A program made the position numbers and the translations under genes. A DNA stretch of 64,000 nucleotides, taken from Anabas testudineus. Taxonomy: Eukaryota > Chordata > Actinopteri > Anabantiformes > Anabantidae. The stretch covers positions 10,445,721-10,509,720 of the forward strand of contig NC_046623.1 of NCBI RefSeq assembly GCF_900324465.2, read 5' to 3'. Shown here piece after piece: positions 12,116 through 24,942 of this stretch. Under the pieces are notes generated by a model that made no database searches, was not told the DNA's origin, and saw nothing but the letters and a program-made list of their open reading frames with translations. Every line of letters starts with the position of its first letter. Within the stretch, counting starts at the first letter, position 1.

Positions 12116-15100
12116 ATGAAGACAGAGAAAAATGTCCCTTTAAAAGCCAAAACGATTTCACAGATTTTATTTCTTATGTCTCTTGGTTTCTTCAGTTCAG
12201 GTACGTCACAGTTTCTGCTTTACTATTTGATTTAGATTGCTTTAAAAGTAGCGATTGTTAAGCTGTGTCAAGCTAAAGTTTTGCCAAATAACTATCTGAC
12301 ATTTCACTTGTGTTACTATTGTCCCTGAAAAGGATGTGTCCATTTAAAGATTAATATTAGATCTAGTTTATGATGTATGAATGAAATCTGTTGTTTCCAG
12401 AACAAGGGGTTCACATACTACAACTCGCAGATGTTGATGTTAACTGTTTTGATCTTACTAATGCATTGTTGCTCATCAGAATATTATAGATATAACCATG
12501 CACATGTCAGTAGTTGCTAGTCTTCTACAACATTAGATAAGAGTTGTGGTGTGGGTGGTGATTTTAAAGTTGCGTACTTATTCTAAACACATGCTGCACA
12601 CACACACAACACGATACTGTATGAACAGAGAGTATTGCAACAGTATTACCAGAAAAAATGGTATTAGAACGTTTAAAGTGACACTGACTACTCTCTGTAA
12701 ACCAAAGACCACAGACTTCACAAAGGTAGTGTTTGTTGTTGGGGTATTGCATTGCATCAGACTGTGTGGGAGCTTTTACAGTCTTGTGCCCAGCCTTTCT
12801 AAGTAATACAGTAATTGTACTTACAGACTGTGTCACAGCCAGTGTTTTTCACACATTTAGTTATTTTCAGTTGTGACTTTGTCTCCATACTGTTCTGCTA
12901 TTGTTGTGGTTAACAGCACAGTCACTGAGCTGCTCTGTGTCTGCAAAGCTAGCATGGCATCTGCTCTTTTCATGAACTGCCAAGAAGGAAATTTGGACAA
13001 ACAATCCCTACTTTTGTTGGACTGTCAGCTATTACTATGGTAAAGTGAATCTACCATGTAAACTGGCTCCAGTATACAGCCGGTATACAGCAGTGATGGG
13101 GCGTGACACCCACACCAGCCTTCAGCAAGGATTATTTACACTAGTACTAATAATGACTTATTATAGAATAGTGCCATATCTCAGGATCCTTATCAGCCAA
13201 AAAAATAAAAAATAAATTTAACACAGGTACCTCTCATCTGTATTTCTGTGCAGGTGAAGTCTGGGCAGTGAATATTACTATCCCCAACACTCTCATCAGA
13301 GGTACGGTAGGGGGTGAGGCCCTTCTGTCCGTCCGCTACAATAGTTTCAGTCTTGACCTGCCGGTCATAAAGTGGGAGCTAAAGAGAGAAAAGTCTGTCA
13401 CTGTTGTCCAGTCAATTGGAACTGACATCATTGGGACCCCAAGGTCTGAGTATCGGGATCGTATCCTGGTATTTGAAAATGGGACACTGCTTCTCCACAA
13501 TCTGAGACTCTCTGACGATGGAATTTATGATGTGGCGATCTCCATCACAGATGACATCTTTACAGGAGAGGGCAGCATCACACTCACTGTGGATGGTAAG
13601 AGGGCAGGTTTTATTGTACAGTTCTGTCAGGGTAATGTTATAGCACAATCACATCTCATTGTCTTTAGTCTGCATCTGTGTTTTAGAAGCATATTTATCT
13701 CCAACTGAGACTCAAGTCCAGCTCAAGTCCCAAGTCTGACAAATGACTTGACTTAGATTTACTTTATTTCTTGACTAATGGGCTTTACTCACCAGCTAGA
13801 TGGACTGCTGTATATATTACATTTTGTGTTGTCTTGCTGCACTAAGGGCCAAATGTTTATTCTTATGGTGAAGGCTATAAATGCTCAGAAAAAAGCTCCA
13901 CATCTTTGTATGTCTATTTTCTAGCTTAGGTGTTACATCTGCATGACTGCAGGTGTCACTAGTGTTGTTTCGTGGAATAACCAATTTAATGTTCTGCTCC
14001 TGTGACCTATGTTCACCACTAATCTTCAATTACCAGCTTAGACAAGCAAGGTTGCAGCTCAGTGGTGACAAAAGTCAACTGCCTAGGCAGTTGAAGAAGA
14101 TGTTTACAAAAATAAGGCCTTTAAACCACACAGTCCAGAGTGGGGATCTAGACAGCCAAGACAGTGACTGTTATATGTATAGGTAAATGTAATATTTGTA
14201 TTTACAGTAGAAGCTCCCATCACTTAATACTCTGTGTATTATGTCATCTTGTGGCACATTTCTCTATCTTTATCTCTAAAATCTCTCCAGCAGGCACACA
14301 GGTTCAACGTTCAGTGTCACAGACCAGTGCCTACGAAAGTGGAGAATACCACATGATATATTACTGTTCACTGCTGCTGTAGTGAAAGAATGCCATTTTT
14401 CCTGCCTACATAGAAGCCTGAGTGAAGGTCACCTGAATCCTAAAGAAGAGCGGGAGGAAGAAACTATGTTCCACAGGAGCCAATCTGTGTCAGGATGACC
14501 TTTTCGTCCTACTCGACTCGACTTGTTGAGAATGTCATTCTCTGTTCTGATGCCATAATTATTTCAATACGTCTTTAAGAATTAAAGTACAATGATAATT
14601 ACTTATAATTTACTACAATTTTTGTTGTATTTTCAAACTTGGGACTTGAGTGTCAAGGCTTGATATCTGTCATCTGTACAATGACTTAAATTTATATATA
14701 ATGTGTAATGTGAAATGTGTAGCAATAAACATGGAGAAAAGTATGTTTACAGTTTTTTGTCTGTTTATATGTTAAGTACTAATGCTCTGCTTGTCGCCTT
14801 TATCCAGAACCTATATCCAGGCCTTACATCTATGTGGAGTCTTCATCAGTACTGGAGCTCAGCGAAAATATTATCTTCAACTGCTCCCATGAAAATGGAA
14901 CCAGGACTACATACAGGTGGTTCAAAGGTGGAAAGCCGCTGACCAATGAGACGAGATTTTTGTTGTCACCTGACCAAAAGCTCTTGACCATAAAGCGGGT
15001 GTTGATGACAGATGATGACATCTACAGCTGCACCGTGGAGAATCCTGTGGGCAGTGCAACAAGCCTGCCCATCAGACTGACTGTCTACAGTAGGTGATTC

Positions 15101-16512
15101 TGTCTTAGTTATTGGCTGCCAGTGCCAGAACACACCATGCTAGACATAAACATAGGTTGAAGCAAACAGTTTGAAGCACAAACCCTGCCAGCCAATGTCT
15201 AACACATTTCATAAATATGATTTAAAAGTTTAAATGGATTATTATCCAAAACAGCTTTCTTTACTTTCTTTGACATACGTAAAAGTTCCCATATCATGCA
15301 TATTTTGGTAGCTGGACTCAAATTGTAATCTTTCTTATCCTACTAGGAAGAACTTCTCTCTATATCATCCTTTCTACTGGAGGCATCTTCCTCCTCATCA
15401 CCTTGGTAACCGTATGTGCCTGCTGGACGCCTTCCAAAAAGTAAGAATGGCTTTTTGGTTTTTAAGGTTGATAGGCAACTAAAGCCTGTAACATATCAAT
15501 AACAAACTGATACCATATTGTTTTTGTTAGGCAAAGACATCCAAGAACAAGAAAGGCTCTCTCTAGGTTCTACCACACTCATCGCTCACCAATCAATCGT
15601 ACAGGTATAGCTACAGTTTTACAGTCCTGCTATATTTAATTCATATAACATTGTGATGAAAGTTAATACAAAAATGATTAACTAATCTAAGATGTGACTG
15701 AAATAATCTTAATCAAAAAGTCAGACAATGCCTATGAATTGACAGTAAGTTTTTTGCTTTTCCACAGGTGTTGCACTTCCCAAACTGACAGAGCATAATG
15801 GAATAAATGCAGTAACCTCACTTTACATTCTGCAACAAAAGGTATCTCTCATCACCATCATGATTTTATCACATTCTGCGACTCACGCAACTGGTAGCAA
15901 GGCTTACAGCCATATAGAACATAAAGAATAACATTAACATTTAAATAATATTATCAATAGTGGAACTATATGACTCCACAGTCCAAAATTATAGAAGATG
16001 AATTATTACCACAGCTCAAAGCCTAATAAACAGCACTTAAGTAAACTGTTTTAAAAAGTGGAAACAAATAAGTCAAGTTATGAGCTAAGTATAGTCTAAA
16101 GTATTCTAAAGTAAGCAAATCAGTAAGGAAAATGCCACAACTTAATTTTTTCTAATGAACATCATAAAAAATAAATAAATGGAAAAGTACAAGGCCTATT
16201 TAACTGGCTGTCATTAATAGCTGATTATTAAGATTGGCAGGATAGTAAGGGTTCATAATAGGTAATCTAGGCCTTTTCCTCAGAATAAATAATCCCAATA
16301 CATATACGAAAATTGACTTTGTTAAGCAGTGAATGGATTTGAGCTGAAATCATCCTATTTTGCAGGATCCCTCCATGGATGACTCATCTAGCAACAGTAT
16401 TGGATCTCCTTCTGAGCTTGACAACCCACCATGTTACACCAGATCCCCTGAGTACACCACATCTTTTACCCAGTCTACTGGCTCCCCTGCCTGCTCCCAT
16501 AGATACACCTGA
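12116..16512 (+). CDS. hepacam: HEPACAM (GlialCAM)-like immunoglobulin cell adhesion molecule, complete
   Basis: Seven exons (12116-12200, 13254-13595, 14808-15089, 15347-15440, 15531-15604, 15768-15841, 16366-16512) join in frame to 365 aa. A signal peptide ([15 protein letters not shown]) occupies residues ~14-28. It is followed by a V-type Ig domain (~34-141) without the canonical Cys pair, as in human HEPACAM ([20 protein letters not shown]). A C2-type Ig domain (~146-235) has both Cys ([16 protein letters not shown]). The transmembrane segment is at ~239-262 ([14 protein letters not shown]), then a cytoplasmic tail with [12 protein letters not shown], matching ALYILKDKD of human HEPACAM. 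The family mediates cell adhesion; HEPACAM escorts MLC1 and ClC-2 to glial junctions. The tail is shorter than in human (416 aa in total). Whether this is the teleost a or b paralogue cannot be told here. The start is chosen because it gives the signal peptide. Confidence 0.9.
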
Positions 16513-18283
16513 ACACTCCTCATTTTAAAGTCTTGTTGCAGGTGGGGGGTCAGGCCATCCTAATGTTTACTGCTCTCAATGACAGCTTCTGCACATCCTC
16601 CCAGAGTTTGAGAACTATCTCTCTTTTTAATGTTGTTAACTGAGGACAAGTATAGCAATTATTTTATAGTTAAAAACACCAGTTACAATCCTGTGGGGAA
16701 ATATGAGGGCAATGTAATATCAGACAATTTTTAAAAGTAGCTCTGAAGTCTGTGATTACAACACACCACCATTGTTGTTGTATACTGGAAATTCTACATG
16801 TGAAAATTTAGGGAGTCTGCATGAAGCTGTGATTTTATTGGTAAGATTCAACTGTGAATCTGTAGTGTGGTAAAGAGAAGTTCAATTAAGGAAAGTTCTC
16901 CGTTCCAACACATTCCTCTGTTTATCTTTATTGTCTTTTCATTCAAGATGGGGTTTACCGTTTGTAAAAGAGAAATGTAAAAAAAGGTACACTTTTACAA
17001 CGTCTATTGAATTGTTATGTGATTTTTTTTTCTGTTTTCTTTTAGGTTGTTAAGTTGTCATTTTTTGTGAAATACAAAATCAGCCTGCTATTGTAGCTCT
17101 GCCAGGTAATTTAACAGCAATTTAAAAAGAAAAACACTGTATAAAGCATAAGAAGCCACTATGTTAAAATATTATACAAACTTTAATAAACTTTCAAACT
17201 TTACATTTATTGAAAGAAATTCTACTAAATTTCTTTGGTCTTTACATCCTTTAAATTTTCCCTGTTTATTAATGTTTAGTAAAATAATCCATCCATCAAA
17301 ATGTCTTCAGTGTTGGCAGGAATGCAAGAGATGCCATCAAAAGCAATAGTGTCGTATTTCTCTTTTCACATAAAAAATACATAAGATTCATGCTTAATAA
17401 AGGGATGTAATATGACAATAGCCCATAGTTTCAATATTGAGGAGTTTCCCCTCAAGGTATGGCTATAAAACCAACTTTACTGTGGAATAACGGCATTAAA
17501 CACTTTTGGAGAATGAAAAATTAATTAAAGAAAAATAAAGACACGAATGACTATATACTGAATAAAAAAAAGATATGAATAAATACGTACTAATATAAAT
17601 GTAATTCATGTTTATTTTATTTATTTAATTCTACAGAATTTTTATGGAAGGAAGGATAAGTAAACAATCTCTTTACAATAATACGTAATATACTAATATA
17701 CTCTAGATATATTTTTTTCAAAAATGTAAAAGGAACAATTAAACAGACTATTAACGACAGGAGTGAGGGGAAAATTGACAATGAGGTGTGAGGCTGTGTA
17801 GGTGATCCAGGTGAAGCATTAGAGGAGGGGCTGCGGCAGATCAATGATGTGTGATATAAAGATAAAGAGATAAACTTTATTGTCATTGCAACATCGTGCA
17901 ACGAGATTAACATATCAGCTATGTCACATCGTGTTTTAAAGAGGCAGCAAAATTTATTCAGGCTGATAGTTAGGCGCAGATCATTCACAAAAAGGTGGGC
18001 TCTAGCATTGTAGTTGGTGATTGCTGAAAGCCCTTCCCAGAAGGAAACAGTCATTAGATGAAACCTGATGTTCCACTCTCTCATTATACAGTGATTTAGC
18101 TCTTCTCACCTCCATGCGAAATCTGTACTTGGCTTCCTTGTATTTCTCAGTGTCCCCACTTTTGAAAGCAGACTATTTCTCTGACATCAGCTGTCTGGGT
18201 TGAACCGCTGTTCATCATTATTAGAAATCACGCTGGTGGGAGTTAAAATGACACTGGTCTCAGAGGGAATAATGTGGAGAGTG
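16513..18283. other. hepacam 3' UTR and intergenic DNA with repeat-like patch
   Basis: A plus-strand AATAAA at 17185-17190 is a candidate poly(A) signal. At about 17855-18080 an element-like patch contains AACTTTATTGTCATTGCAAC, a phrase typical of fish repeat ends. No conserved gene is seen. Confidence 0.45.
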
Positions 18284-18686
18284 AGAGTGAGCCACGTGGC
18301 CCTTCTTCTGGCTCGTCTCCATTCAGTTGCTCAGGCTTTTAAGAGCATCATGCTAAACACGAGATTTTGTTTTTCTGGACAACCTGCATCTAAAACCTTG
18401 TCTTCATCTTGCATGAAATTGGCATGGAAGCCATCAAGTCACAGTCACAACGTTGCACAGCTGCTCCGTGGTGACTGCGTATCTGGTCGCACGGCAGAGA
18501 GCCTTAGGTCGCTGGGTGGACTCCTGCTCGGAAGATGCGCCTTCTCATAGTGGTGTCTTGCTAATCTGTCCACACTGCACGTAATGTTCAGTCTTCAGTA
18601 AACAACGTTATGCTGTTGAGACACTAATGTTAAACATGACAATTAGATTTTCTGGACACCCTGGATGGAAAAGCGTGCTTGTTTTT

Positions 18687-19012
18687 ACTTTGATAGCTCA
18701 GTTGGTGGGGCCGAGGAGATTCTTTAAAAATGACTTCCTTCCTTGTTGAACAGGCATGCAGAGTGAGCCACGTGGCCTGTCTTCTGCTTAGTCTCCATTC
18801 ATTTGCTCAGGCTTTTAAGAGCATCATGCTAAACACGAGATTTTCATTTTCTGGACAACCTGCATCTTAAACCTTGCCTTCATCTTGCATGAAATTGGCA
18901 TGGAAGCCATCAAGTCAAAATCACGACGTTGCACAGCTGCTCCATGGTGACTGCTTGGTTTTTGCCAGGCTAATCAAGGCAGCAATCCTTAGGTCGCTAG
19001 TTCAAATGGTCC
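18687..19012 (+). pseudogene. Split tRNA-Tyr relic 1
   Basis: The 5' half (TTTGATAGCTCAGTTGGTGG, then GGCCGAGGA) resembles the first 30 bases of the tRNA-Tyr genes. The 3' half (AATCCTTAGGTCGCTAGTTC, then AAATGG) resembles the part after the intron. Between them lie ~260 bp that resemble the leader of the neighbouring units. The acceptor stem no longer pairs and the B box is altered (GTTCAAAT), so it is not expected to yield a tRNA. Confidence 0.75.
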
Positions 19013-19256
19013 ACGGGATGGCTGTTCTTCCCCATCTAATGTTCATTCTTTAGTGAACAACATTAGGTTCACTCTTTTTTGTCACTCTAAAACTCAAGTT
19101 GAGAACAATTCCCTTGTTCAACAGGCAAGCAGAGTGAGCCACGTGGCCCTTCTTCTGGCTAGTCTCCATTTATTTGCTCAGGCGTTTAAGAATGATATGT
19201 GAAAACATGAGAGTTTGATTTTGCGCAGAACCTGTGGAGAAAGAGGCCTTGTTCTT

Positions 19257-19346
19257 CCTTCGATAGCTCAGTTGGTAGAGCGGAGGACTGTAGAGTGCAT
19301 CATGGCAGAGATCCTTAGGTCGCTGGTTCGACTCCGGCTCGAAGGA
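19257..19346 (+). tRNA. tRNA-Tyr(GUA) copy 1, 17-nt intron
   Basis: CCTTCGA / TCGAAGG acceptor stem with discriminator A, A box TAGCTCAGTTGG and B box GGTTCGACTCC all match the consensus. Anticodon loop CTGTAG is followed by the intron AGTGCATCATGGCAGAG and then ATCCTTAGG; removing it leaves a 73-nt Tyr tRNA. A TTTT Pol III terminator follows within 10 bases. This is the reference sequence for the array. Confidence 0.96.
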
Positions 19347-19761
19347 CGCGCTTTTGCATAGTTGTGTCCTGCGTATCTGGTCGCACGGCACGGCAGAGAG
19401 CCTTAGGTCGCTGGGTGGACTCCTGCTCGGAAGATGCGCCTTCTCATAGTGGTGTCTTGCTAATCTGTCCACACTGCACGTAATGTTCAGTCTTCAGTAA
19501 ACAACGTTATGCTGTTGAGAGTGTAATGTTAAACATGACATCTAATGTTCATTCTTTAGTGAACAACATTAGGTTCACTCTTTTTTGTCACTCTAAAACT
19601 CAAGTTGAGAACAATTCCCTTGTTCAACAGGCAAGCAGAGTGAGCCACGTGGCCCTTCTTCTGGCTAGTCTCCATTTATTTGCTCAAGCGTTTAAGAATG
19701 ATATGTGAAAACATGAGAGTTTGATTTTGCGCAGAACCTGTGGAGAAAGAGGCCTGTTCTT

Positions 19762-19851
19762 CCTTCGATAGCTCAGTTGGTAGAGCGGAGGACTGTAGAG
19801 TGCATCATGGCAGAGATCCTTAGGTCGCTGGTTCGACTCCGGCTCGAAGGA
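19762..19851 (+). tRNA. tRNA-Tyr(GUA) copy 2
   Basis: Identical to copy 1 over stems, both boxes and intron. Only 505 bp downstream, so this is a short unit without a split relic between. Confidence 0.96.
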
Positions 19852-20089
19852 CGCGCTTTTGCATAGTTGTGTCCTGCGTATCTGGTCGCACGGCACGGCA
19901 GAGAGCCTTAGGTCGCTGGGTGGACTCCTGCTCGGAAGATGCGCCCTCTCATAGTGGTGTCTTGCTAATCTGTCCACACTGCACGTAATGTTCAGTCTTC
20001 AGTAAACAACGTTATGCTGTTAAGAGAGTAATGTTAAACATGACATTTAGATTTTCTGGACACCCTGGATGAAAAGCGTGCTTGTTTTT

Positions 20090-20415
20090 ACTTTGATAGC
20101 TCAGTTGGTGGGGCCGAGGAGATTCTTTAAAAACGATTTCCTTCCTTGTTGAACAGGCATGCAGAGTGAGCCACGTGGCCTGTCTTCTGCTTAGTCTCCA
20201 TTCATTTGCTCAGGCTTTTAAGAGCATCATGCTAAACACGAGATTTTCATTTTCTGGACAACCTGCATCTAAAACCTTGCCTTCATCTTGCATGAAATTG
20301 GCATGGAAGCCATCAAGTCAAAATCACGACGTTGCACAGCTGCTCCATGGTGACTGCTTGGTTTTTGCCAGGCTAATCAAGGCAGCAATCCTTAGGTCGC
20401 TAGTTCAAATGGTCC
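20090..20415 (+). pseudogene. Split tRNA-Tyr relic 2
   Basis: Same arrangement as relic 1: 5' half at 20090, 3' half ending at GGTCC. Confidence 0.72.
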
Positions 20416-20659
20416 ACGGGATGGCTGTTCTTCCCCATCTAATGTTCATTCTTTAGTGAACAACATTAGGTTCACTCTTTTTTGTCACTCTAAAACTCAA
20501 GTTGAGAACAATTCCCTTGTTCAACAGGCAAGCAGAGTGAGCCACGTGGCCCTTCTTCTGGCTAGTCTCCATTTATTTGCTCAAGCGTTTAAGAATGATA
20601 TGTGAAAACATGAGAGTTTGATTTTGCGCAGAACCTGTGGAGAAAGAGGCCCTGTTCTT

Positions 20660-20749
20660 CCTTCGATAGCTCAGTTGGTAGAGCGGAGGACTGTAGAGTG
20701 CATCATGGCAGAGATCCTTAGGTCGCTGGTTCAACTCCGGCTCGAAGGA
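20660..20749 (+). tRNA. tRNA-Tyr(GUA) copy 3, A57 variant
   Basis: Canonical except for B box GGTTCAACTCC in place of GGTTCGACTCC. Position 57 stays a purine, so function is probably kept. Confidence 0.92.
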
Positions 20750-20987
20750 CGCGCTTTTGCATAGTTGTGTCCTGCGTATCTTGTCGCACGGCACGGCAGA
20801 GAGCCTTAGGTCGCTGGGTGGACTCCTGCTCGGAAGATGCGCCCTCTCATAGTGGTGTCTTGCTAATCTGTCCACACTGCACGTAATGTTCAGTCTTCAG
20901 TAAACAACGTTATGCTGTTAAGAGAGTAATGTTAAACATGACATTTAGATTTTCTGGACACCCTGGATGAAAAGCGTGCTTGTTTTT

Positions 20988-21313
20988 ACTTTGATAGCTC
21001 AGTTGGTGGGGCCGAGGAGATTCTTTAAAAATGACTTCCTTCCTTGTTGAACAGGCATGCAGAGTGAGCCACGTGGCCTGTCTTCTGCTTAGTCTCCATT
21101 CATTTGCTCAGGCTTTTAAGAGCATCATGCTAAACACGAGATTTTCATTTTCTGGACAACCTGCATCTTAAACCTTGCCTTCATCTTGCATGAAATTGGC
21201 ATGGAAGCCATCAAGTCAAAATCACGACGTTGCACAGCTGCTCCATGGTGACTGCTTGGTTTTTGCCGGGCTAATCAAGGCAGCAATCCTTAGGTCGCTA
21301 GTTCAAATGGTCC
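20988..21313 (+). pseudogene. Split tRNA-Tyr relic 3
   Basis: Split 5' and 3' halves as in relic 1. Confidence 0.72.
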
Positions 21314-21554
21314 ACGGGATGGCTGTTCTTCCCCATCTAATGTTCATTCTTTAGTGAACAACATTAGGTTCACTCTTTTTTGTCACTCTAAAACTCAAGT
21401 TGAGAACAATTCCCTTGTTCAACAGGCAAGCAGAGTGAGCCACGTGGCCCTTCTTCTGGCTAGTCTCCATTTATTTGCTCAGGCGTTTAAGAATATGTGA
21501 AAACATGAGAGTTTGATTTTGCGCAGAACCTGTGGAGTAAGAGGCCCTGTTCTT

Positions 21555-21644
21555 CCTTCGATAGCTCAGTTGGTAGAGCGGAGGACTGTAGAGTGCATCA
21601 TGGCAGAGATCCTTAGGTCGCTGGTTCGACTCCGGCTCGAAGGA
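21555..21644 (+). tRNA. tRNA-Tyr(GUA) copy 4
   Basis: Canonical tRNA body. The leader has GTGGAGTAAG, the flank shared with the broken-A-box copies 7, 8 and 13, but its own A box is intact. Confidence 0.95.
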
Positions 21645-22054
21645 CGCGCTTTTGCATAGTTGTGTCCTGCGTATCTGGTCGCACGGCAGAGAGCCTTAGG
21701 TCGCTGGGTGGACTCCTGCTCGGAAGATGCGCCCTCTCATAGTGGTGTCTTGCTAATCTGTCCACACTGCACGTAATGTTCAGTCTTCAGTAAACAACGT
21801 TATGCTGTTGAGAGTGTAATGTTAAACATGACATCTAATGTTCATTCTTTAGTGAACAACATTAGGTTCACTCTTTTTTGTCACTCATAACTCAAGTTGA
21901 GAACAATTCCCTTGTTCAACAGGCAAGCAGAGTGAGCCACGTGGCCCTTCTTCTGGCTAGTCTCCATTTATTTGCTCAAGCGTTTAAGAATGATATGTGA
22001 AAACATGAGAGTTTGATTTTGCGCAGAACCTGTGGAGAAAGAGGCCCTGTTCTT

Positions 22055-22144
22055 CCTTCGATAGCTCAGTTGGTAGAGCGGAGGACTGTAGAGTGCATCA
22101 TGGCAGAGATCCTTAGGTCGCTGGTTCAACTCCGGCTCGAAGGA
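22055..22144 (+). tRNA. tRNA-Tyr(GUA) copy 5, A57 variant
   Basis: Carries the same GGTTCAACTCC B box as copy 3. The downstream flank also shares TATCTTGTCG with copy 3, showing segmental duplication of that unit. Confidence 0.92.
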
Positions 22145-22382
22145 CGCGCTTTTGCATAGTTGTGTCCTGCGTATCTTGTCGCACGGCACGGCAGAGAGCC
22201 TTAGGTCGCTGGGTGGACTCCTGCTCGGAAGATGCGCCCTCTCATAGTGGTGTCTTGCTAATCTGTCCACACTGCACGTAATGTTCAGTCTTCAGTAAAC
22301 AACGTTATGCTGTTAAGAGAGTAATGTTAAACATGACATTTAGATTTTCTGGACACCCTGGATGAAAAGCGTGCTTGTTTTT

Positions 22383-22708
22383 ACTTTGATAGCTCAGTTG
22401 GTGGGGCCGAGGAGATTCTTTAAAAACGATTTCCTTCCTTGTTGAACAGGCATGCAGAGTGAGCCACGTGGCCTGTCTTCTGCTTAGTCTCCATTCATTT
22501 GCTCAGGCTTTTAAGAGCATCATGCTAAACACGAGATTTTCATTTTCTGGACAACCTGCATCTTAAACCTTGCCTTCATCTTGCATGAAATTGGCATGGA
22601 AGCCATCAAGTCAAAATCACGACGTTGCACAGCTGCTCCATGGTGACTGCTTGGTTTTTGCCGGGCTAATCAAGGCAGCAATCCTTAGGTCGCTAGTTCA
22701 AATGGTCC
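22383..22708 (+). pseudogene. Split tRNA-Tyr relic 4
   Basis: Split halves as in relic 1. Confidence 0.72.
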
Positions 22709-22948
22709 ACGGGATGGCTGTTCTTCCCCATCTAATGTTCATTCTTTAGTGAACAACATTAGGTTCACTCTTTTTTGTCACTCTAAAACTCAAGTTGAGA
22801 ACAATTCCCTTGTTCAACAGGCAAGCAGAGTGAGCCACGTGGCCCTTCTTCTGGCTAGTCTCCATTTATTTGCTCAGGCGTTTAAGAATATGTGAAAACA
22901 TGAGAGTTTGATTTTGCGCAGAACCTGTGGAGAAAGAGGCCTGTTCTT

Positions 22949-23038
22949 CCTTCGATAGCTCAGTTGGTAGAGCGGAGGACTGTAGAGTGCATCATGGCAG
23001 AGATCCTTAGGTCGCTGGTTCGACTCCGGCTCGAAGGA
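22949..23038 (+). tRNA. tRNA-Tyr(GUA) copy 6
   Basis: Canonical boxes, stems and 17-nt intron. Confidence 0.96.
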
Positions 23039-23276
23039 CGCGCTTTTGCATAGTTGTGTCCTGCGTATCTGATCGCACGGCACGGCGGAGAGCCTTAGGT
23101 CGCTGGGTGGACTCCTGCTCGGAAGATGCGCCTTCTCATAGTGGTGTCTTGCTAATCTGTCCACACTGCACGTAATGTTCAGTCTTCAGTAAACAACGTT
23201 ATGCTGTTGAGACACTAATGTTAAACATGACAATTAGATTTTCTGGACACCCTGGATGAAAAGCGTGCTTGTTTTT

Positions 23277-23602
23277 ACTTTGATAGCTCAGTTGGTGGGG
23301 CCGAGGAGATTCTTTAAAAACGATTTCCTTCCTTGTTGAACAGGCATGCAGAGTGAGCCACGTGGCCTGTCTTCTGCTTAGTCTCCATTCATTTGCTCAG
23401 GCTTTTAAGAGCATCATGCTAAACACGAGATTTTGTTTTTCTGGACAACCTGCATCTAAAACCTTGCCTTCATCTTGCATGAAATTGGCATGGAAGCCAT
23501 CAAGTCAAAATCACGACGTTGCACAGCTGCTCCATGGTGACTGCTTGGTTTTTGCCAGGCTAATCAAGGCAGCAATCCTTAGGTCGCTAGTTCAAATGGT
23601 CC
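23277..23602 (+). pseudogene. Split tRNA-Tyr relic 5
   Basis: Split halves as in relic 1. Confidence 0.72.
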
Positions 23603-23843
23603 ACGGGATGGCTGTTCTTCCCCATCTAATGTTCATTCTTTAGTGAACAACATTAGGTTCACTCTTTTTTGTCACTCTAAAACTCAAGTTGAGAACAATT
23701 CCCTTGTTCAACAGGCAAGCAGAGTGAGCCACGTGGCCCTTCTTCTGGCTAGTCTCCATTTATTTGCTCAGGCGTTTAAGAATATGTGAAAACATGAGAG
23801 TTTGATTTTGCGCAGAACCTGTGGAGTAAGAGGCCTTGTTCTT

Positions 23844-23933
23844 CCTTCGATACATCAGTTGGTAGAGCGGAGGACTGTAGAGTGCATCATGGCAGAGATC
23901 CTTAGGTCGCTGGTTCGACTCCGGCTCGAAGGA
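23844..23933 (+). pseudogene. tRNA-Tyr(GUA) copy 7, broken A box
   Basis: The A box reads TACATCAGTTGG instead of TAGCTCAGTTGG. This alters positions 10 and 11, removes two D-stem pairs and violates the Pol III A-box consensus. The rest is canonical. Transcription is probably weak or absent. Confidence 0.8.
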
Positions 23934-24346
23934 CGCGCTTTTGCATAGTTGTGTCCTGCGTATCTGGTCGCACGGCACGGCAGAGAGCCTTAGGGCGCTG
24001 GGTGGACTCCTGCTCGGAAGATGCGCCCTCTCATAGTGGTGTCTTGCTAATCTGTCCACACTGCACGTAATGTTCAGTCTTCAGTAAACAACGTTATGCT
24101 GTTAAGAGTGTAATGTTAAACATGACATCTAATGTTCATTCTTTAGTGAACAACATTAGGTTCACTCTTTTTTGTCACTCTAAAACTCAAGTTGAGAACA
24201 ATTCCCTTGTTCAACAGGCAAGCAGAGTGAGCCACGTGGCCCTTCTTCTGGCTAGTCTCCATTTATTTGCTCAGGCGTTTAAGAATATGTGAAAACATGA
24301 GAGTTTGATTTTGCGCAGAACCTGTGGAGTAAGAGGCCTTGTTCTT

Positions 24347-24436
24347 CCTTCGATACATCAGTTGGTAGAGCGGAGGACTGTAGAGTGCATCATGGCAGAG
24401 ATCCTTAGGTCGCTGGTTCGACTCCGGCTCGAAGGA
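24347..24436 (+). pseudogene. tRNA-Tyr(GUA) copy 8, broken A box
   Basis: Same TACATCAG change as copy 7, 503 bp downstream: a tandem duplicate of an already defective gene. Confidence 0.8.
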
Positions 24437-24852
24437 CGTGCTTTTGCATAGTTGTGTCCTGCGTATCTGGTCGCACGGCACGGCAGAGAGCCTTAGGTCG
24501 CTGGGTGGACTCCTGCTCGGAAGATGCGCCTTCTCATAGTGGTGTCTTGCTAATCTGTCCACACTGCACGTAATGTTCAGTCTTCAGTAAACAACGTTAT
24601 GCTGTTGAGAGTGTAATGTTAAACATGACATCTAATGTTCATTCTTTAGTGAACAACATTAGGTTCACTCTTTTTTGTCACTCTAAAACTCAAGTTGAGA
24701 ACAATTCCCTTGTTCAACAGGCAAGCAGAGTGAGCCACGTGGCCCTTCTTCTGGCTAGTCTCCATTTATTTGCTCAAGCGTTTAAGAATGATATGTGAAA
24801 ACATGAGAGTTTGATTTTGCGCAGAACCTGTGGAGAAAGAGGCCCTGTTCTT

Positions 24853-24942
24853 CCTTCGATAGCTCAGTTGGTAGAGCGGAGGACTGTAGAGTGCATCATG
24901 GCAGAGATCCTTAGGTCGCTGGTTCGACTCCGGCTCGAAGGA
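24853..24942 (+). tRNA. tRNA-Tyr(GUA) copy 9
   Basis: Canonical. The third member of a run of short units (503 and 506 bp spacing). Confidence 0.96.

Noticed and set aside
17617-18084. 155-codon minus-strand frame upstream of the tRNA array
   Set aside because: Low-complexity, crosses a fish repeat end, and matches no family I recognise.
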